Shown: one piece after another, positions 41,171 to 50,700 of the stretch | Numbering within the stretch: the stretch's first letter is position 1 | Layout: each line of letters starts with the position of its first letter | Assembly: GCF_023053635.1 (NCBI RefSeq) | Contig: NC_086179.1 | Coordinates: 8,508,001 to 8,572,000, forward strand | Direction of reading: 5' to 3' | From: Elgaria multicarinata webbii | Taxonomy: Eukaryota; Chordata; Lepidosauria; Squamata; Anguidae | Length of the DNA: 64,000 nt | Notes under the pieces: generated by a model | Database searches by the model: none | The model's input: only the letters and a program-made list of their open reading frames with translations | What the model was told of the DNA's origin: nothing | Program-made: the position numbers and the translations under genes

Positions 41171-43536
41171 AGAGCAAAGAAGGATTCTTGCCTTTGCGGC
41201 TGCAAAGATGTCATTGGAAGTTGTCATAACGCCTGATGAAATCTCAGCACTTTATTTCTTTGATGGTGATGAAACCCACTTTTGTTTTTAAGAGACATGT
41301 TTCTAAAATAAACATGGGAAGTGGTGATGTGGTAGTCCTGCCCCTTCTTTTTCCAAACTCTGCCTGCATTCCACAACAGTTGTAGGATTCAGAGATGCTC
41401 AATGTTAGCTTACTTTGTTGTCTTTCAGATTCGGGATTACAATTCAATAAACACTTTGCATAAATACATTCAGAATGCCAAAATGGAAGTGTGAATTCAC
41501 GCCTCAGATGAAGGCCAAATTTCCCTGCTTCAGGAAAGGTCGAGATAGAAACGAGGCTGAATGCACCATATGCAGGCCTGGAACGTTTGTGTCTGTTGCA
41601 CATAAAGGCGCTACAGATTTGCAGAACCACATTCAATCAGCGAAGCACAAGAAAGCCGATCAAGGACAGAGTTTCCCCATTGACATGACTGATTTCTTTG
41701 TGAGACCAGGAATCAAATTTGAGGATGCCATCTCTGCGGCGGAGGGTACGCTGGCCTTCCACACTGTGATGCATCACAGCTCCTTTAGATCAATGGATTG
41801 CACCTCTGGTTTGTTGAAGGAGTTATTCCCTGATTCAGAAGTAGCCCGGAAGTTCTCAAGTGCTCGCACCAAGACAGAAGCAATTGTGAACTCTGTGCTT
41901 GCACCGCAGTCTGTGAAAAGTGCCTTGCAATCACTGAACGACTACAACATACCGTACTGCGGAGTCTCAACGGATGGAAGCGACCACGGTGCAGTGAAAA
42001 TATTTCCAGTTATAGTCCAATATTTTGACTGGAAGAGTGGTGGGTTGCAATCCAAGCTCATTGAAGTGAGGAACAAAGCTAATGAGACAGTTGATACAAT
42101 TGCCCAATATGTGAAGGACACTCTGGAGAAGAATAGCTTGCTCGAGAAGTGCATTGCATTCACAGGTGACAACTGCAATACTATATTTGGTGGACTAATT
42201 GGTGTGAGTTGCCCAGCACACATTTTGAACAATTGTTTGCATCACGGGGCAGACACACTTGATGTGGATGTGGAGAATATTATTTTTAGAATATACCAGT
42301 ATTTCAACATTTACGCTGTGAGAACTGATCATCTGCAGGAGTACTGTGACTTTGTGGACATTGAATACAAAAAGCTGCTTTCTCACAGCAAGACACAGTG
42401 GCTGTCATTCCCTGGAATAACAAGACTACTGCAGGTGTTTCCGGTTTTGAAGTCCTTCTTTCTCTCTCAAAACAAAACACCTGTTGCGCTCAAGAAGTTC
42501 TTTGAGGATGACTTCAGTGAGATCTACCTCTGGCATATGCACTCATTCATGAGTGTGTTCCAAGCACACATCGAAGAGATTGAACGTGAAAACAACTCTG
42601 TGGTGGAAGTGCTGAAATGTTTGGACTCCGTTAGCAACATCCTGCGTGAACGCCAGGCACACAACTTCATGTCCCTGGAAGTCAAGGAACTCCTGGGACA
42701 AAATCACAAGTGGGGACTTGCTGCACAGTGTGACTCATTCTGTGCCCAAGTGGAATGTCAGTACACCACATGCATTGAATATCTGGAGGTGTGGATGAGA
42801 CCCCTGAAAGAGTTCTCTATATTCATGTGGATTGCCCTGACTGGGGCACCAAACTGGACTGATGTAGAAACTACTGTTCAGTTCTTAAGAGAGAAGGGAG
42901 TGTTCATAGACGAAGTGAAGTGCTTCAATCAATTTGCAAATCTGAGGACATTTGTGGAAAGTATGTGCAACGATGAAGACTTCAAAAAGTTGATGGCACA
43001 CCAGAAGTGGACTAAGTATTTTGAGAGCTCGGAAAGCGTTGACTGCCATTCAGAACTGCTGAAAATTGCACAGTTCTTTTTTGCGGTTCCCTCCCTCAAT
43101 GCTAACTTGGAGCGTGTTTTCTTTCTAATGCAAAACCAGTGGACAAAGGATAGGAGCCAGATGTCTGTGGAGACATTGAAAGGGATTCTACAGGTGCAAT
43201 ACAATTACAAGCAAATGTCTTGTAAGGAATTCCACACTTTCCTGCTTAACAGCCAGCCTCTTTTAAGAAAATTGAGATCCACCGAAAAATATTCCTGGGT
43301 ACATCACGAGGAAGAGTCTTAAAATTTGTACAACAACTAAAGATAAATGTTAAATTTCAGATACATTTTAATGTCTCACATGTTCTTTATTTCAGTGATT
43401 TTAACATTAACATATCATTTAGAACTGCTTTATCTTAACTGTGAGCTGTAGAATCAGACATGTGACCAAGGCCATGTTGGGGTGGGCAGCCATGATAGAT
43501 GTCATCCTTTTTGGTTTCTAAAATATGGTCATCCTA
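41171..43536 (+). mobile_element. hAT transposon, autonomous-type, left end not found
   Basis: The unit contains the 615-codon transposase, a plausible upstream leader with a strong acceptor (TTGTTGTCTTTCAG ending at 41428), and a right end reading ACTAAAATATGG-type sequence to GGTCATCCTA at 43536. Inverted, the right end matches the start of the element at 22082 (TAGGGTGACCATATTTTGG). The left terminal repeat was not found; the L2 at 40987-41170 lies where it would be expected. Confidence 0.75.
41475..43322 (+). CDS. hAT-superfamily transposase, BED-type finger, 615 aa
   Basis: Single open frame of 615 residues, no internal stop. The N-terminal zinc finger has C30, C33, H52 and H58 (CTICRPGTF, LQNHIQSAKH), a BED/TTF-like pattern used to bind transposon ends. 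The RNase-H-fold catalytic residues expected for hAT are visible: D167 in VSTDGSDHG, D232 in FTGDNCNTIFGG, and E546 in SLNANLERVFFLM, inside the C-terminal dimerisation region. The intermediate CPAHILNNCLHHG (246-258) and SKTQWLSF (305-312) motifs also fit. Enzymes of this type cut and paste elements with terminal inverted repeats and make 8-bp target duplications. The ATG is the first in frame and follows a possible splice acceptor by about 47 bases. It could be a recently active transposon or a retained, host-used ORF; sequence alone does not decide. Confidence 0.88.
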   Translation: MPKWKCEFTPQMKAKFPCFRKGRDRNEAECTICRPGTFVSVAHKGATDLQNHIQSAKHKKADQGQSFPIDMTDFFVRPGIKFEDAISAAEGTLAFHTVMHHSSFRSMDCTSGLLKELFPDSEVARKFSSARTKTEAIVNSVLAPQSVKSALQSLNDYNIPYCGVSTDGSDHGAVKIFPVIVQYFDWKSGGLQSKLIEVRNKANETVDTIAQYVKDTLEKNSLLEKCIAFTGDNCNTIFGGLIGVSCPAHILNNCLHHGADTLDVDVENIIFRIYQYFNIYAVRTDHLQEYCDFVDIEYKKLLSHSKTQWLSFPGITRLLQVFPVLKSFFLSQNKTPVALKKFFEDDFSEIYLWHMHSFMSVFQAHIEEIERENNSVVEVLKCLDSVSNILRERQAHNFMSLEVKELLGQNHKWGLAAQCDSFCAQVECQYTTCIEYLEVWMRPLKEFSIFMWIALTGAPNWTDVETTVQFLREKGVFIDEVKCFNQFANLRTFVESMCNDEDFKKLMAHQKWTKYFESSESVDCHSELLKIAQFFFAVPSLNANLERVFFLMQNQWTKDRSQMSVETLKGILQVQYNYKQMSCKEFHTFLLNSQPLLRKLRSTEKYSWVHHEEES

Positions 43537-43671
43537 ACGTATATAGGCCACTTTATATCTTAAAATGCATTGCTTCACTTCAAATGGCAGGTATGCTTCC
43601 ACACTGACAACTGGTGCTACATTGCTGGTAATATATATTCCACATATGTGAGAAGGTTCATACTTTAAACT
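43537..43671. other. Spacer
   Basis: Unique sequence between the hAT right end and a MITE. No gene. Confidence 0.3.
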
Positions 43672-43811
43672 CACTTAAGGTGCAACCTTATGAATGTTTC
43701 GAAAGAAAAAAGTCCTACAATTCTCAGCTTACCCCAGCCAGCCATGCCAGCTAAGGGATTCTAGGAGTTGCAGGATTTTTTTGTCTAAACATGCATAGGA
43801 TTATGCCTTTA
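43672..43811. mobile_element. MITE with GCATAATCCTATGCATG-type ends
   Basis: Left AAGGTGCAACCTTATGAATG, right TTGTCTAAACATGCATAGGA TTATGCCTT. The arms are more diverged than in the 29706 and 50514 copies. Confidence 0.65.
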
Positions 43812-43979
43812 ACTCATCATGTCATACTAGCATGAATACAAAAATGAAACAGCATTTCCTTTTGCTATGGAACACACTTACTTAGGAGTAAGCACCATTT
43901 TGTTATAGAAAAGGATAATATATTTTTAATTAAAATTTAAAAATAAGTATCTGTCATCTGGTACAGAGTTGACTGGGTT

Positions 43980-44175
43980 CGGATGACACAACAGTCAATG
44001 GTTGATTAAATAGTCCACGGTAGACTAAATAGTTCATTGACTATTGTGTTGTCTGTTGGGGGAAAGTCACGCCACGGCTCAGGGAAATAACCAGTGCCTA
44101 TAATCAGCGGTGTGCAGAATTGATTATAACCTTTGGTTATTGTGTTGTGTGGCGGGCTCCGTTGATTATTTTTCC
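43980..44175. mobile_element. Hairpin repeat around ACACAACAGTCAATG
   Basis: GATGACACAACAGTCAATGG faces CATTGACTATTGTGTTGTCT at 44036-44055. A further TTGATTATAACCTTTGGTTA TTGTGTTGTG block follows. Probably a MITE; family unknown. Confidence 0.55.
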
Positions 44176-44202
44176 TATCTAGAGTCGTGAGGCAAGAACA
44201 GC

Positions 44203-44800
44203 AGAATCATAGAATAGCAGAGTTGGAAGGGGCCTACAAGGCCATTGAGTCCAACCCCCTGCTCAATGCAGGAATCCACCCTAAAGCATCCCTGACAGAT
44301 GGTTGTCCAGCTCTTGAAGGCCTCTAGTGTGGGAGAGCCCACAACCTCCCTAGGTAACTGATTCCATTGTTGTACTGCTCTAACAGTCAGGAAGTTTTTC
44401 CTGATGTCCAGCTGGAATCTGGCTTCCTTTAACTTGAGCCCGTTATTCCGTGTCCTGCACTCTGGGAGGATCGAGAAGAGATCCTGGCCCTCCTCTGTGT
44501 GACAACCTTTTAAGTATTTGAAGAGTGCTATCATGCCTCCCCTCAATCTTCTCTTCTCCAGGCTAAACATGCCCAGTTCTTTCAGTCTCTCTTCATAGGG
44601 CTTTGTTTCCAGACCCCTGATCATCCTGGTTGCCCTCCTCTGAACACACTCCAGCTTGTCTGCCTCCTTCTCGAATTGTGGAGCCCAGAACTGGACGCAA
44701 TACTCTAGATGAGGCCTAACCAGGGCCGAATAGAGAGGAACCAGTACCTCACGTGATTTGGAAGCTATATTTCTATTAATGCAACCCAAAATGAATCCCC
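44203..44800 (-). mobile_element. CR1 LINE 3' portion, about 600 bp, long open frame
   Basis: Minus-strand frame of 204 codons: [80 protein letters not shown] and [20 protein letters not shown]. It ends in the ATTCTATG terminus. Near-intact coding suggests a fairly young copy. Confidence 0.95.
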
Positions 44801-45119
44801 TGCTGCTGTTGCCCAGCAGGTCTCACCCAGGGAAATAATCCTATCTGGGGAGCACTTGGGGAGCCTCCGATCATACCATCCCTTGGTGGGGTGCGTGATC
44901 CGCAGCTCCCCACGTGCTTCCCAGGACAGGGACATGCCATCTCTGGTGGGGGCACCGCCAATCTCATCATCTATGTTCCCAGGGACGTGCACATCCTTTT
45001 CCCCTGCTCCGCCATGGAGAAATACTAGGGATGGGAGATGCTAGGAACTCCTGACGCTATTTGAGACATTCAGGAGATCCTAGCATCCCCCATCGTCAGC
45101 CGCCACCGCTCCAGCTGAC
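44801..45119. other. Spacer, no gene seen
   Basis: No exon or repeat recognised. Confidence 0.35.
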
Positions 45120-45202
45120 TCTCCCGAATCATTTTAGTGAACCACCCAGAGAGCTTAAGCTATTGGGCGGTATAGAAATGTAATAAATAAATAAATAAAT
45201 CT
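45120..45202 (+). mobile_element. L2-type LINE 3' tip
   Basis: GAACCACCCAGAGAGCTTAA, GGGCGGTATAGAAATGTAAT and an AAAT tail. Confidence 0.85.
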
Positions 45203-45383
45203 CTTTCTGCCCTCGGCATAGCAACAAATGGGGAAGCAGGTTCTGCAGAGGGATACATACCATCCCCTGTCCAAGATGGCCTCCTTCCACATTTGTTGCA
45301 AGCCCAGGGCAGAGAGAGCTCCCTGGTCTCCAGGCATCTCTGCCTCTAGTTTTCCCTAGTGTTCCGTTCTTGGGAGAAGGAAA

Positions 45384-45680
45384 GGAACCTCTCGTGCAAG
45401 CACTGAGTCATTACTGACTCTTGGAGGGACGCCAGGTTTCCCTGACATTTTCTTGGCAGGCCTTATAGCGGGGTGGTTTGCCGTTGCCTTCCCCGGCCGT
45501 GATTACCTTTCCCCCAACTAACTGAGTACTCATTTTACCGACCTCGGGAGGATGGAAGGCTGAGTCGACCTGAGCCGGCTGCTTGAAACCAGCTTCCGCT
45601 GGGATCGAACTCAGGCCGTGGGGAGAGTTTCCGCTGCAGAAACTGCTGCTTTACTGCTCTGCGCCACACGAGGCTCTTAC
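45384..45680 (-). mobile_element. Sauria SINE, full length
   Basis: Complement of the Sauria SINE. The tRNA-like head lies at 45600-45680 (GATCGAACTCAGGCCGTGGG and CTCTGCGCCACACGAGGCTC), then the body CCTCGGGAGGATGGAAGGCT GAGTCGACC, then the BovB-like tail GGGGTGGTTTGCCGTTGCC and AGTCATTACTGACTC. Diagnostic of squamates. Confidence 0.88.
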
Positions 45681-45814
45681 ACACAAACACACTCCAACCT
45701 AGCAGGACTAGATTACAGTAACCTTAGAGTAGAAAAGTGTAGTGCAAGCACAAAAGGAATTTGCACTAAACTCAAGATATTTTCTTTGAAAGACCCTCTT
45801 TCTGGTGGCGAGCA

Positions 45815-46025
45815 ACATCTAACGGCATTGAACGCTAAGGTTGTTTTTTAATGGACCCCAGAATTGTTGTTTTAAATGGATGCTGCTGTTTTTATACTGT
45901 TGTTTTTATGTCTCTGATGGTTTTTAAATTTTGTATACTTTTAAAGTTTACTGTTTTTAGCTTTTGTGAACCGCCCAGAGAGCTTCGGCTGTGGGGCGGT
46001 ATATAAATGTAAATAAATAAATAAT
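45815..46025 (+). mobile_element. L2-type LINE 3' end
   Basis: TGTTTTTTAATGGACCCCAG, GCCCAGAGAGCTTCGGCTGT and GGCGGTATATAAATGTAAAT. Confidence 0.85.
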
Positions 46026-46552
46026 GTAAAGAAGGAAAAAAGAATCTAATAGTGCTTTGTTGAATCTGCCATATTCCGCTTTCACTCACTATGTTAGCAT
46101 TCCCCTCATCAATAGGTAGTACTAGCAAATACTAGTACTACAAGAATCTCCCATTAATCAGCGTCATGGGATGCCCCCAGATTCTAGTATTATGTGGAAG
46201 AAAAATGTCTCCCTGTCCACTTTCTCTACCCCCTGCATAATTTTAACCAAAGGTCCATTTGTCCAGTGTCCTCTTTCCCACTTCAGCCAACAAGGTTACT
46301 CGGGTGCCAACAATGCACGAGGGCAACTGACTAGTTCTTACCTCTCTCCCTAGTAAGAGCCTTGTGCAGGGACACATAACTGCCTCTGAATAAGGAGGCT
46401 TCATTTAGGGCGCAATCCTATGCATTTTCAGACAGAAAAAAAAATCCCAGCTCCTAGCATGCCCCAGCCAACATGGGCCTTTTTTCTTCTATCCCTGACT
46501 CTTTTTTTTCTGTTGAAACATCCAAGGACTTTCCTCCAATCTCCTTTTACAG
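46026..46552. other. Spacer with MITE fragment
   Basis: 46409-46480 holds one end of the GCATAATCCTATGCATG MITE (GCGCAATCCTATGCATTTTC AGACAGAAAA). No gene. Confidence 0.45.
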
Positions 46553-46852
46553 CAGCGGTTCTCAACTTGTAGGTCGGGACCCCTTTGAGGGTCGAATGAC
46601 CCTTTCACAGGGGTCGCCTAAGACCATGGGAAAACACATATTTCCGATGGTCTTAGGAAACTGTATTGACTGAACTATGTCATGTATCATCTTTTGTATT
46701 ATTAAAGCTATTGTTATGTATTATTTTCATTAGCAAACCATCCCATGACAATGGATCGTGTAGAGAAGAACGAAAATAATTTTATGGTTGGGGGTCACCA
46801 CATGAGGAACTATATTAAAGGGTCGCGGCATTAGGAAGGTTGAGAACCACTG
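46553..46852. mobile_element. SPIN-like hAT MITE
   Basis: Ends CAGCGGTTCTCAACTTGTAG and AGGTTGAGAACCACTG, with internal GTCGGGACCCCTTTGAGGGT, GACCCTTTCACAGGGGTCGC and GTCGCGGCATTAGGAAGG. These are the known features of SPIN/OposCharlie-type hAT elements. Flanks TTTTACAG and TTTTAAAG form an 8-bp target duplication with one mismatch. SPIN elements are documented for horizontal transfer among tetrapods, including lizards. The copy is 300 bp. Confidence 0.93.
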
Positions 46853-47120
46853 TTTTAAAGGTTGCAACTTTTCCCTTTTGTTTTTGCTGGGGTGTCTTCA
46901 GAAAACCATATTGCTGTTGTTTTGAAGTCACTGCTTTTTATATTCGTCCCTTTGTGCAAAGGCAGTATAAGAAATTGAATAATGCATACTAGAAAATAAA
47001 TATTTATTTGCAGAGGTGCTCCCATTTCTTTTCCCAACAACCAGGAACCTTTTCTGGCATCTAAAAAGTCGAACTAATGTATTGCAGCCACAGGGCAGGG
47101 CATAAGGGGCAGTAGCCAAC

Positions 47121-47206
47121 GTTAGTCCTACATAGAGTAGACCCATTGAAATGAACGGGACTTAAGTATCAATCATTTCAATGGGTCTACTCTATGTAGG
47201 AATAAC
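47121..47206. repeat. Hairpin repeat near RBM17 promoter
   Basis: The 28-bp arms (47127-47154 and 47173-47200) are exact complements, starting CCTACATAGAGTAGACCCAT, around an 18-base loop. One further mismatch extends the arms by several bases. Likely a young mini-MITE immediately upstream of the CpG island. Confidence 0.9.
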
Positions 47207-47224
47207 GGTGGATACTACCTCAGG

Positions 47225-47758
47225 AGAACGGTTCCGGTGGGGGGGGAGAGGAAGAGCGGAGAATTGCGCCTGCGCCCTCCAGCGGCTGTTCCAGACTATT
47301 GTCCACCGCCCGTTGCGGCATTTGCTTTCTGAAACAGCCGCTCGCTTACCCATGCGCGTCTGCAGTCGCGCGAGCGTTCGACACAACCATCGCGAGACTT
47401 GGAGAAGTCGACTGAAGCGCTGCGAGTAGAATGGGGCAAGTTTCGCCGGCGAAGTCTCGCGAGAGTCCGTCTGAGGCGTCCCGACAGCTAAGAAAGACCG
47501 GCGAAGCCTCTCGCGAGAGTCCGACTGAAGTTTCTTACGCGAAGCTTCGGGGGGGGGGGAGCTTTCGAAGGCAGGTAGGCGGCGACGACGGCGGGAGAAT
47601 TGTGCCAAGTCCCGCGGGAACTCAGTCGTAGCCTCGCGAGAGTCTGACTACTTCCGGGAAGCGCTTCACAGCCGGGAAGGAAGGCGGCGGGGAGGAGGCA
47701 GCGGCGGCTTCTTGCCTCAGGCGGCAAGAAGCCGTTGGAGCCTGAGCCGGACTGCAGG
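47225..47758 (+). promoter_or_regulatory. RBM17: RBM17 CpG-island promoter with TCTCGCGAGA motifs
   Basis: The one strongly CpG-rich stretch in the window, about 530 bases. It has two exact TCTCGCGAGA palindromes (47455-47464, 47509-47518), a one-mismatch site CCTCGCGAGA (47632-47641) and a partial site ATCGCGAGA (47389). This motif is known in housekeeping promoters and is bound by BANP (and reported for ZBTB33). An ETS-type ACTTCCGG lies at 47650-47657. No TATA box. The two exact sites sit in a roughly 54-bp repeat beginning CCGGCGAAG. Confidence 0.85.
47660..47758 (+). other. RBM17: RBM17 non-coding exon 1 (approximate start)
   Basis: GC-rich 5' UTR candidate ending at GACTGCAGG before GTAAGC (donor at 47759). 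The start is inferred from the ETS/BANP motifs just upstream; the end is inferred from the donor. The coding start is in the next exon (49391). Confidence 0.6.
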
Positions 47759-47904
47759 GTAAGCCTTCGTGGACCCGCTTCGTAAGATGCGTGTTTATAG
47801 GCTACGATATTTATAAAGGGTTAAGCGTCAAGAAAACCCCTTTGGGATGAAGCTGGGGTTTAAAGAATAAGCCCTCCTTAAAAGCCGTGGCCTGAGGGGG
47901 AGGG
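47759..47904 (+). other. RBM17 intron 1 start
   Basis: Intron 1 runs 47759-49380 and is almost wholly CR1 and L2 fragments. Confidence 0.5.
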
Positions 47905-48585
47905 ATCGCAGAATCATGGGACTTTAGAGTTGGAGGGGCCCCACGAGGCCATCGAGTCCAACCCCCTGCTCAATGCAGGAATCCACCCTAAAGCATCCCT
48001 GACAGATGGTTGTCCAGCTGCCTCTTGAAGGCCTCTAGTGTGGGAGAGGCCACAACCTCCCTAGGTAACTGATTCCATTGTCGCACTGCTCTAACAGTCA
48101 GGAAGTTTTTCCTGATGTCCAGCTGGAATCTGGCTTCCTTTAACTTGAGCCCGTTATTCCGTGTCCTGCACTCTGGGAGGATCAAGAAGAGATCCTGGCC
48201 CTCCTCTGTGTGACAACCTTTTAAGGACATGAAGAGTGCTCTCATGTCTCCCCTCCATCTTCTCTTCTCCAGGCTAAACATGCCCAGTTCTTTCAGTCTC
48301 TCTTCATAGGGCTTTGTTTCCAGACCCCTGATCATCCTGGTTGTCCTCCTCTGAACACGCTCCAGCTTGTCTGCGTCCTTCTTGAATTGTGGAGCCCAGA
48401 ACTGGACGCAATACTCTAGATGAGGCCTAACCAGGGCCGAATAGAGAGGAACCAGTACCTCATGGGATTTGGAAGCTATACTTCTATTAATGCAGCCCAA
48501 AATAGCATTTGCCTTTCTTGCAGCCATATCGCACTGTTGGCTCATATACAGCTTGTGATCTGCAACAACATTCCCTTCCATATGC
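47905..48585 (-). mobile_element. CR1 LINE 3' portion, about 680 bp
   Basis: Longest CR1 copy. The minus-strand frame (197 codons) has [60 protein letters not shown] and [20 protein letters not shown]. Its 3' end is altered (CAGAATCATGGGACTTTAGA). Confidence 0.95.
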
Positions 48586-48673
48586 AGGGCTTTTTTTTGC
48601 TGATTCAGGCAAAAGACAATATGGTCCCCTCTCCCCCATTCTGTGGGGAGAAGGAGACTGGACAGCCAGATCT

Positions 48674-49350
48674 TAGAATCATAGAGTCATAGAATAATAG
48701 AGTTGGAAGGGGCCTACAAGGCCATCGAGTCCAACCCCCTGCTCAATGCAGGAATCCACCCTAAAGCATCCCTGACAGATGGTTGTCCAGCTACATCTTG
48801 AATGCCTCTAGGGTGGGAGAGCCCACAACCTCCCTAGGTCACTGGTTCCATTGTCATACTGCTCTAACAGTCAGGAAGTTTTTCCTGATATTTAAACTTA
48901 CAAAGTTTAAAACATACACTGGGGGGGGGAACATAGTTTAAAATACACAACAAAATTATAAGACATTAACATAGATGGAGGGCCAGATTATTCTCCAAAG
49001 GCCTGCTGGAACAAAAAAAGTTTTAGCCTGCTTCCGAAAGCCCATCAAGGAGGGAGCCAGCCTAGCTTCCCCGAGAAGAGAGTTCCAGAGCACTGGAGCA
49101 GCCACCGAGAAGGCCCTCTACCATGTTCCCACCAAGCGCGCCTGTGAAGATGGTGGGACTGAAACTTTAGCCCATTGTTCTGTGTCCTGCACTGTGGGGT
49201 GACCGAGAAGAGATCCTGGCCCTCCTCTGTGTGACAACCTTTCAAGTACTTGAAGAGTGCTATCATGTCTCCCCTCAGTCTTCTCCAGGCTAAACATGCT
49301 CGGTTCTTTCAGTCTATCCTCATAGGGCTTTGTTTCCATGCCTCCCTGCT
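48674..49350 (-). mobile_element. CR1 and L2 fragments next to RBM17 exon 2
   Basis: 48674-48895 is a CR1 3' end. 48896-49150 is an L2 fragment (GAGTTCCAGAGCACTGGAGC, CACCGAGAAGGCCCTCTACC). 49155-49350 is a second CR1 coding fragment (CTGGCCCTCCTCTGTGTGAC, GGCTAAACATGCTCGGTTCT). The last ends about 30 bases from the exon 2 acceptor. Confidence 0.85.
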
Positions 49351-49390
49351 CACTCAGAGCCACCTGTTCGTTTTTCCTAGCTTCAAGAAA

Positions 49391-49513
49391 ATGTCGCTGT
49401 ACGACGACCTGGGAGTGGAGACCAGCGATTCCAAAACAGAAGGCTGGTCCAAAAACTTCAAGCTCTTGCAGTCCCAGCTGCAAGTGAAGAAGGCGGCTCT
49501 TACCCAAGCCAAG
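49391..49513 (+). CDS. RBM17: RBM17 coding exon 1 (exon 2)
   Basis: Encodes MSLYDDLGVETSDSKTEGWS to LTQAK, matching the conserved start of RBM17/SPF45. Acceptor CCTAG at 49380, donor GTACAG at 49514; the start codon is ten bases into the exon. RBM17 is a nuclear U2-related splicing factor. Its C-terminal UHM binds ULM motifs of SF3B1, U2AF2 and SF1, its G-patch lies before that, and it controls alternative 3' splice choice (for example FAS exon 6). In this window 343 codons in nine coding exons join in phase, without internal stops; only the end of the UHM is cut off at the right edge. Confidence 0.97.
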
Positions 49514-49719
49514 GTACAGGTAACACAGCCAGTGGGGGTGAAGCCTCCCTTTCATTCACTGCTCCTGAGGGGAAATACTCAAATCAGCTTCATGGGGCGA
49601 CCTCTTTGGGCTCTAATATTAGAACAGCGAGGGAGAGAGAAAATGTCTCCCGTTCCAATTTCTCCACACCTGGCATCAGTTTGACCTAAGGTCCATTTGT
49701 CTAGCGTGCTCTTTGCCAG

Positions 49720-50215
49720 TGCAGCCAATAAGGGATAGCTTGGCCACGGTGGTACAGGCATTGGTAACCTCAAGATTGGATTACTGCAATGTGCTCTATG
49801 TGGGGCTGCCCTCAACGGTTGTCCAGAAGCTGGAGTTAGTGAAGAATGCTGCAGCTCGGCTGTTGTCTGGAGCTGTCCCTTTCCAGCATGCAACTCCTCT
49901 GCTGAGGGAACTGCACTGGGAAGAGCCTTCAGTGTGGTGGCCCCCCCTCCTATGGAATTCCCTGCTTCGGAGGTCTGGCAGGCACCAACTTTGTATTCCT
50001 CTCAGCGCCTCCTGAAAACGTCGTCGTTCCAGGAAGCCTTTTCCTTAATGACCAGCCACAGGTCAAAGTTCGCTTTTCATTTTGCTTCTTTTAAAAATCT
50101 ATTTTAAGGTGTTTTATTCTGTTTTTATTGTATTTTATCTTGTACACCCCTCTGAAATTTTGAATGGGGAGCGGTATATAAGTATTGTAAATAAATAAAA
50201 TAAATAAATAAGCAT
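49720..50215 (+). mobile_element. L2-type LINE in RBM17 intron 2
   Basis: GCATTGGTAACCTCAAGATT, TTACTGCAATGTGCTCTATG, then a coding tail GTGTGGTGGCCCCCCCTCCT and 3' end GGGGAGCGGTATATAAGTAT. The 3' tip matches 7200-7322. Confidence 0.85.
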
Positions 50216-50344
50216 CTTGTTTGTAAGCATCTCCAGGATGCTTACAAACAAGGCATGAAGACAACTGACTAGTCTCCCTCTTTCTCTCCTTAGTAACTGC
50301 AATGCAGGAATACATACGGTAGCTGCCTCTGAACAGGGAGGCTT
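50216..50344. other. RBM17 intron 2, short inverted repeat
   Basis: AGCATCTTGTTTGTAAGCAT and CAGGATGCTTACAAACAAGG form a small inverted repeat (50212-50256). Confidence 0.45.
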
Positions 50345-50700
50345 CACCCTCAGTATTCAAGGCAGTAAACCAATGTGCACCAGTTGCTGGGGAGCATGGG
50401 CTGTTGCACCATGTCCTGCTTGTGGATTGACAGCTGGTTGGCCACTGTGTGAACAGAGTGCTGGACTAGTTGGACCCTTGGTGTGATCCAACATGACTCT
50501 TCTTATGTTCTTAGGGCATAATTCTATGCAGGTTTAGACAGGAAAAAAATCTACGCTTCCCAGCAGTATATCAATAAGGAAGGGTTTTTTTGACAGTGGA
50601 AAGAACAGCTTATCACTGCGAACATGGGGCTGGGGTGGGGCGTGTTGAGTGTTATAGGGGTTTTTTTCTGTCTAAACATGCATAGGATTACACCCTTAAT
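50345..50700. mobile_element. CR1/L3-like 3' end joined to a MITE
   Basis: 50360-50513 is a CR1/L3-like end (GTGTGAACAGAGTGCTGGAC, TTCTTATGTTCTTA). 50514-50695 is the MITE with ends GGGCATAATTCTATGCAGGT and AACATGCATAGGATTACACC. The whole composite, with shared outside bases, is an inverted copy of 29690-30070. Confidence 0.75.

Noticed and set aside
44175-44789. 204-codon minus frame as a host gene
   Set aside because: The peptide is the CR1 reverse-transcriptase tail; classed as LINE.
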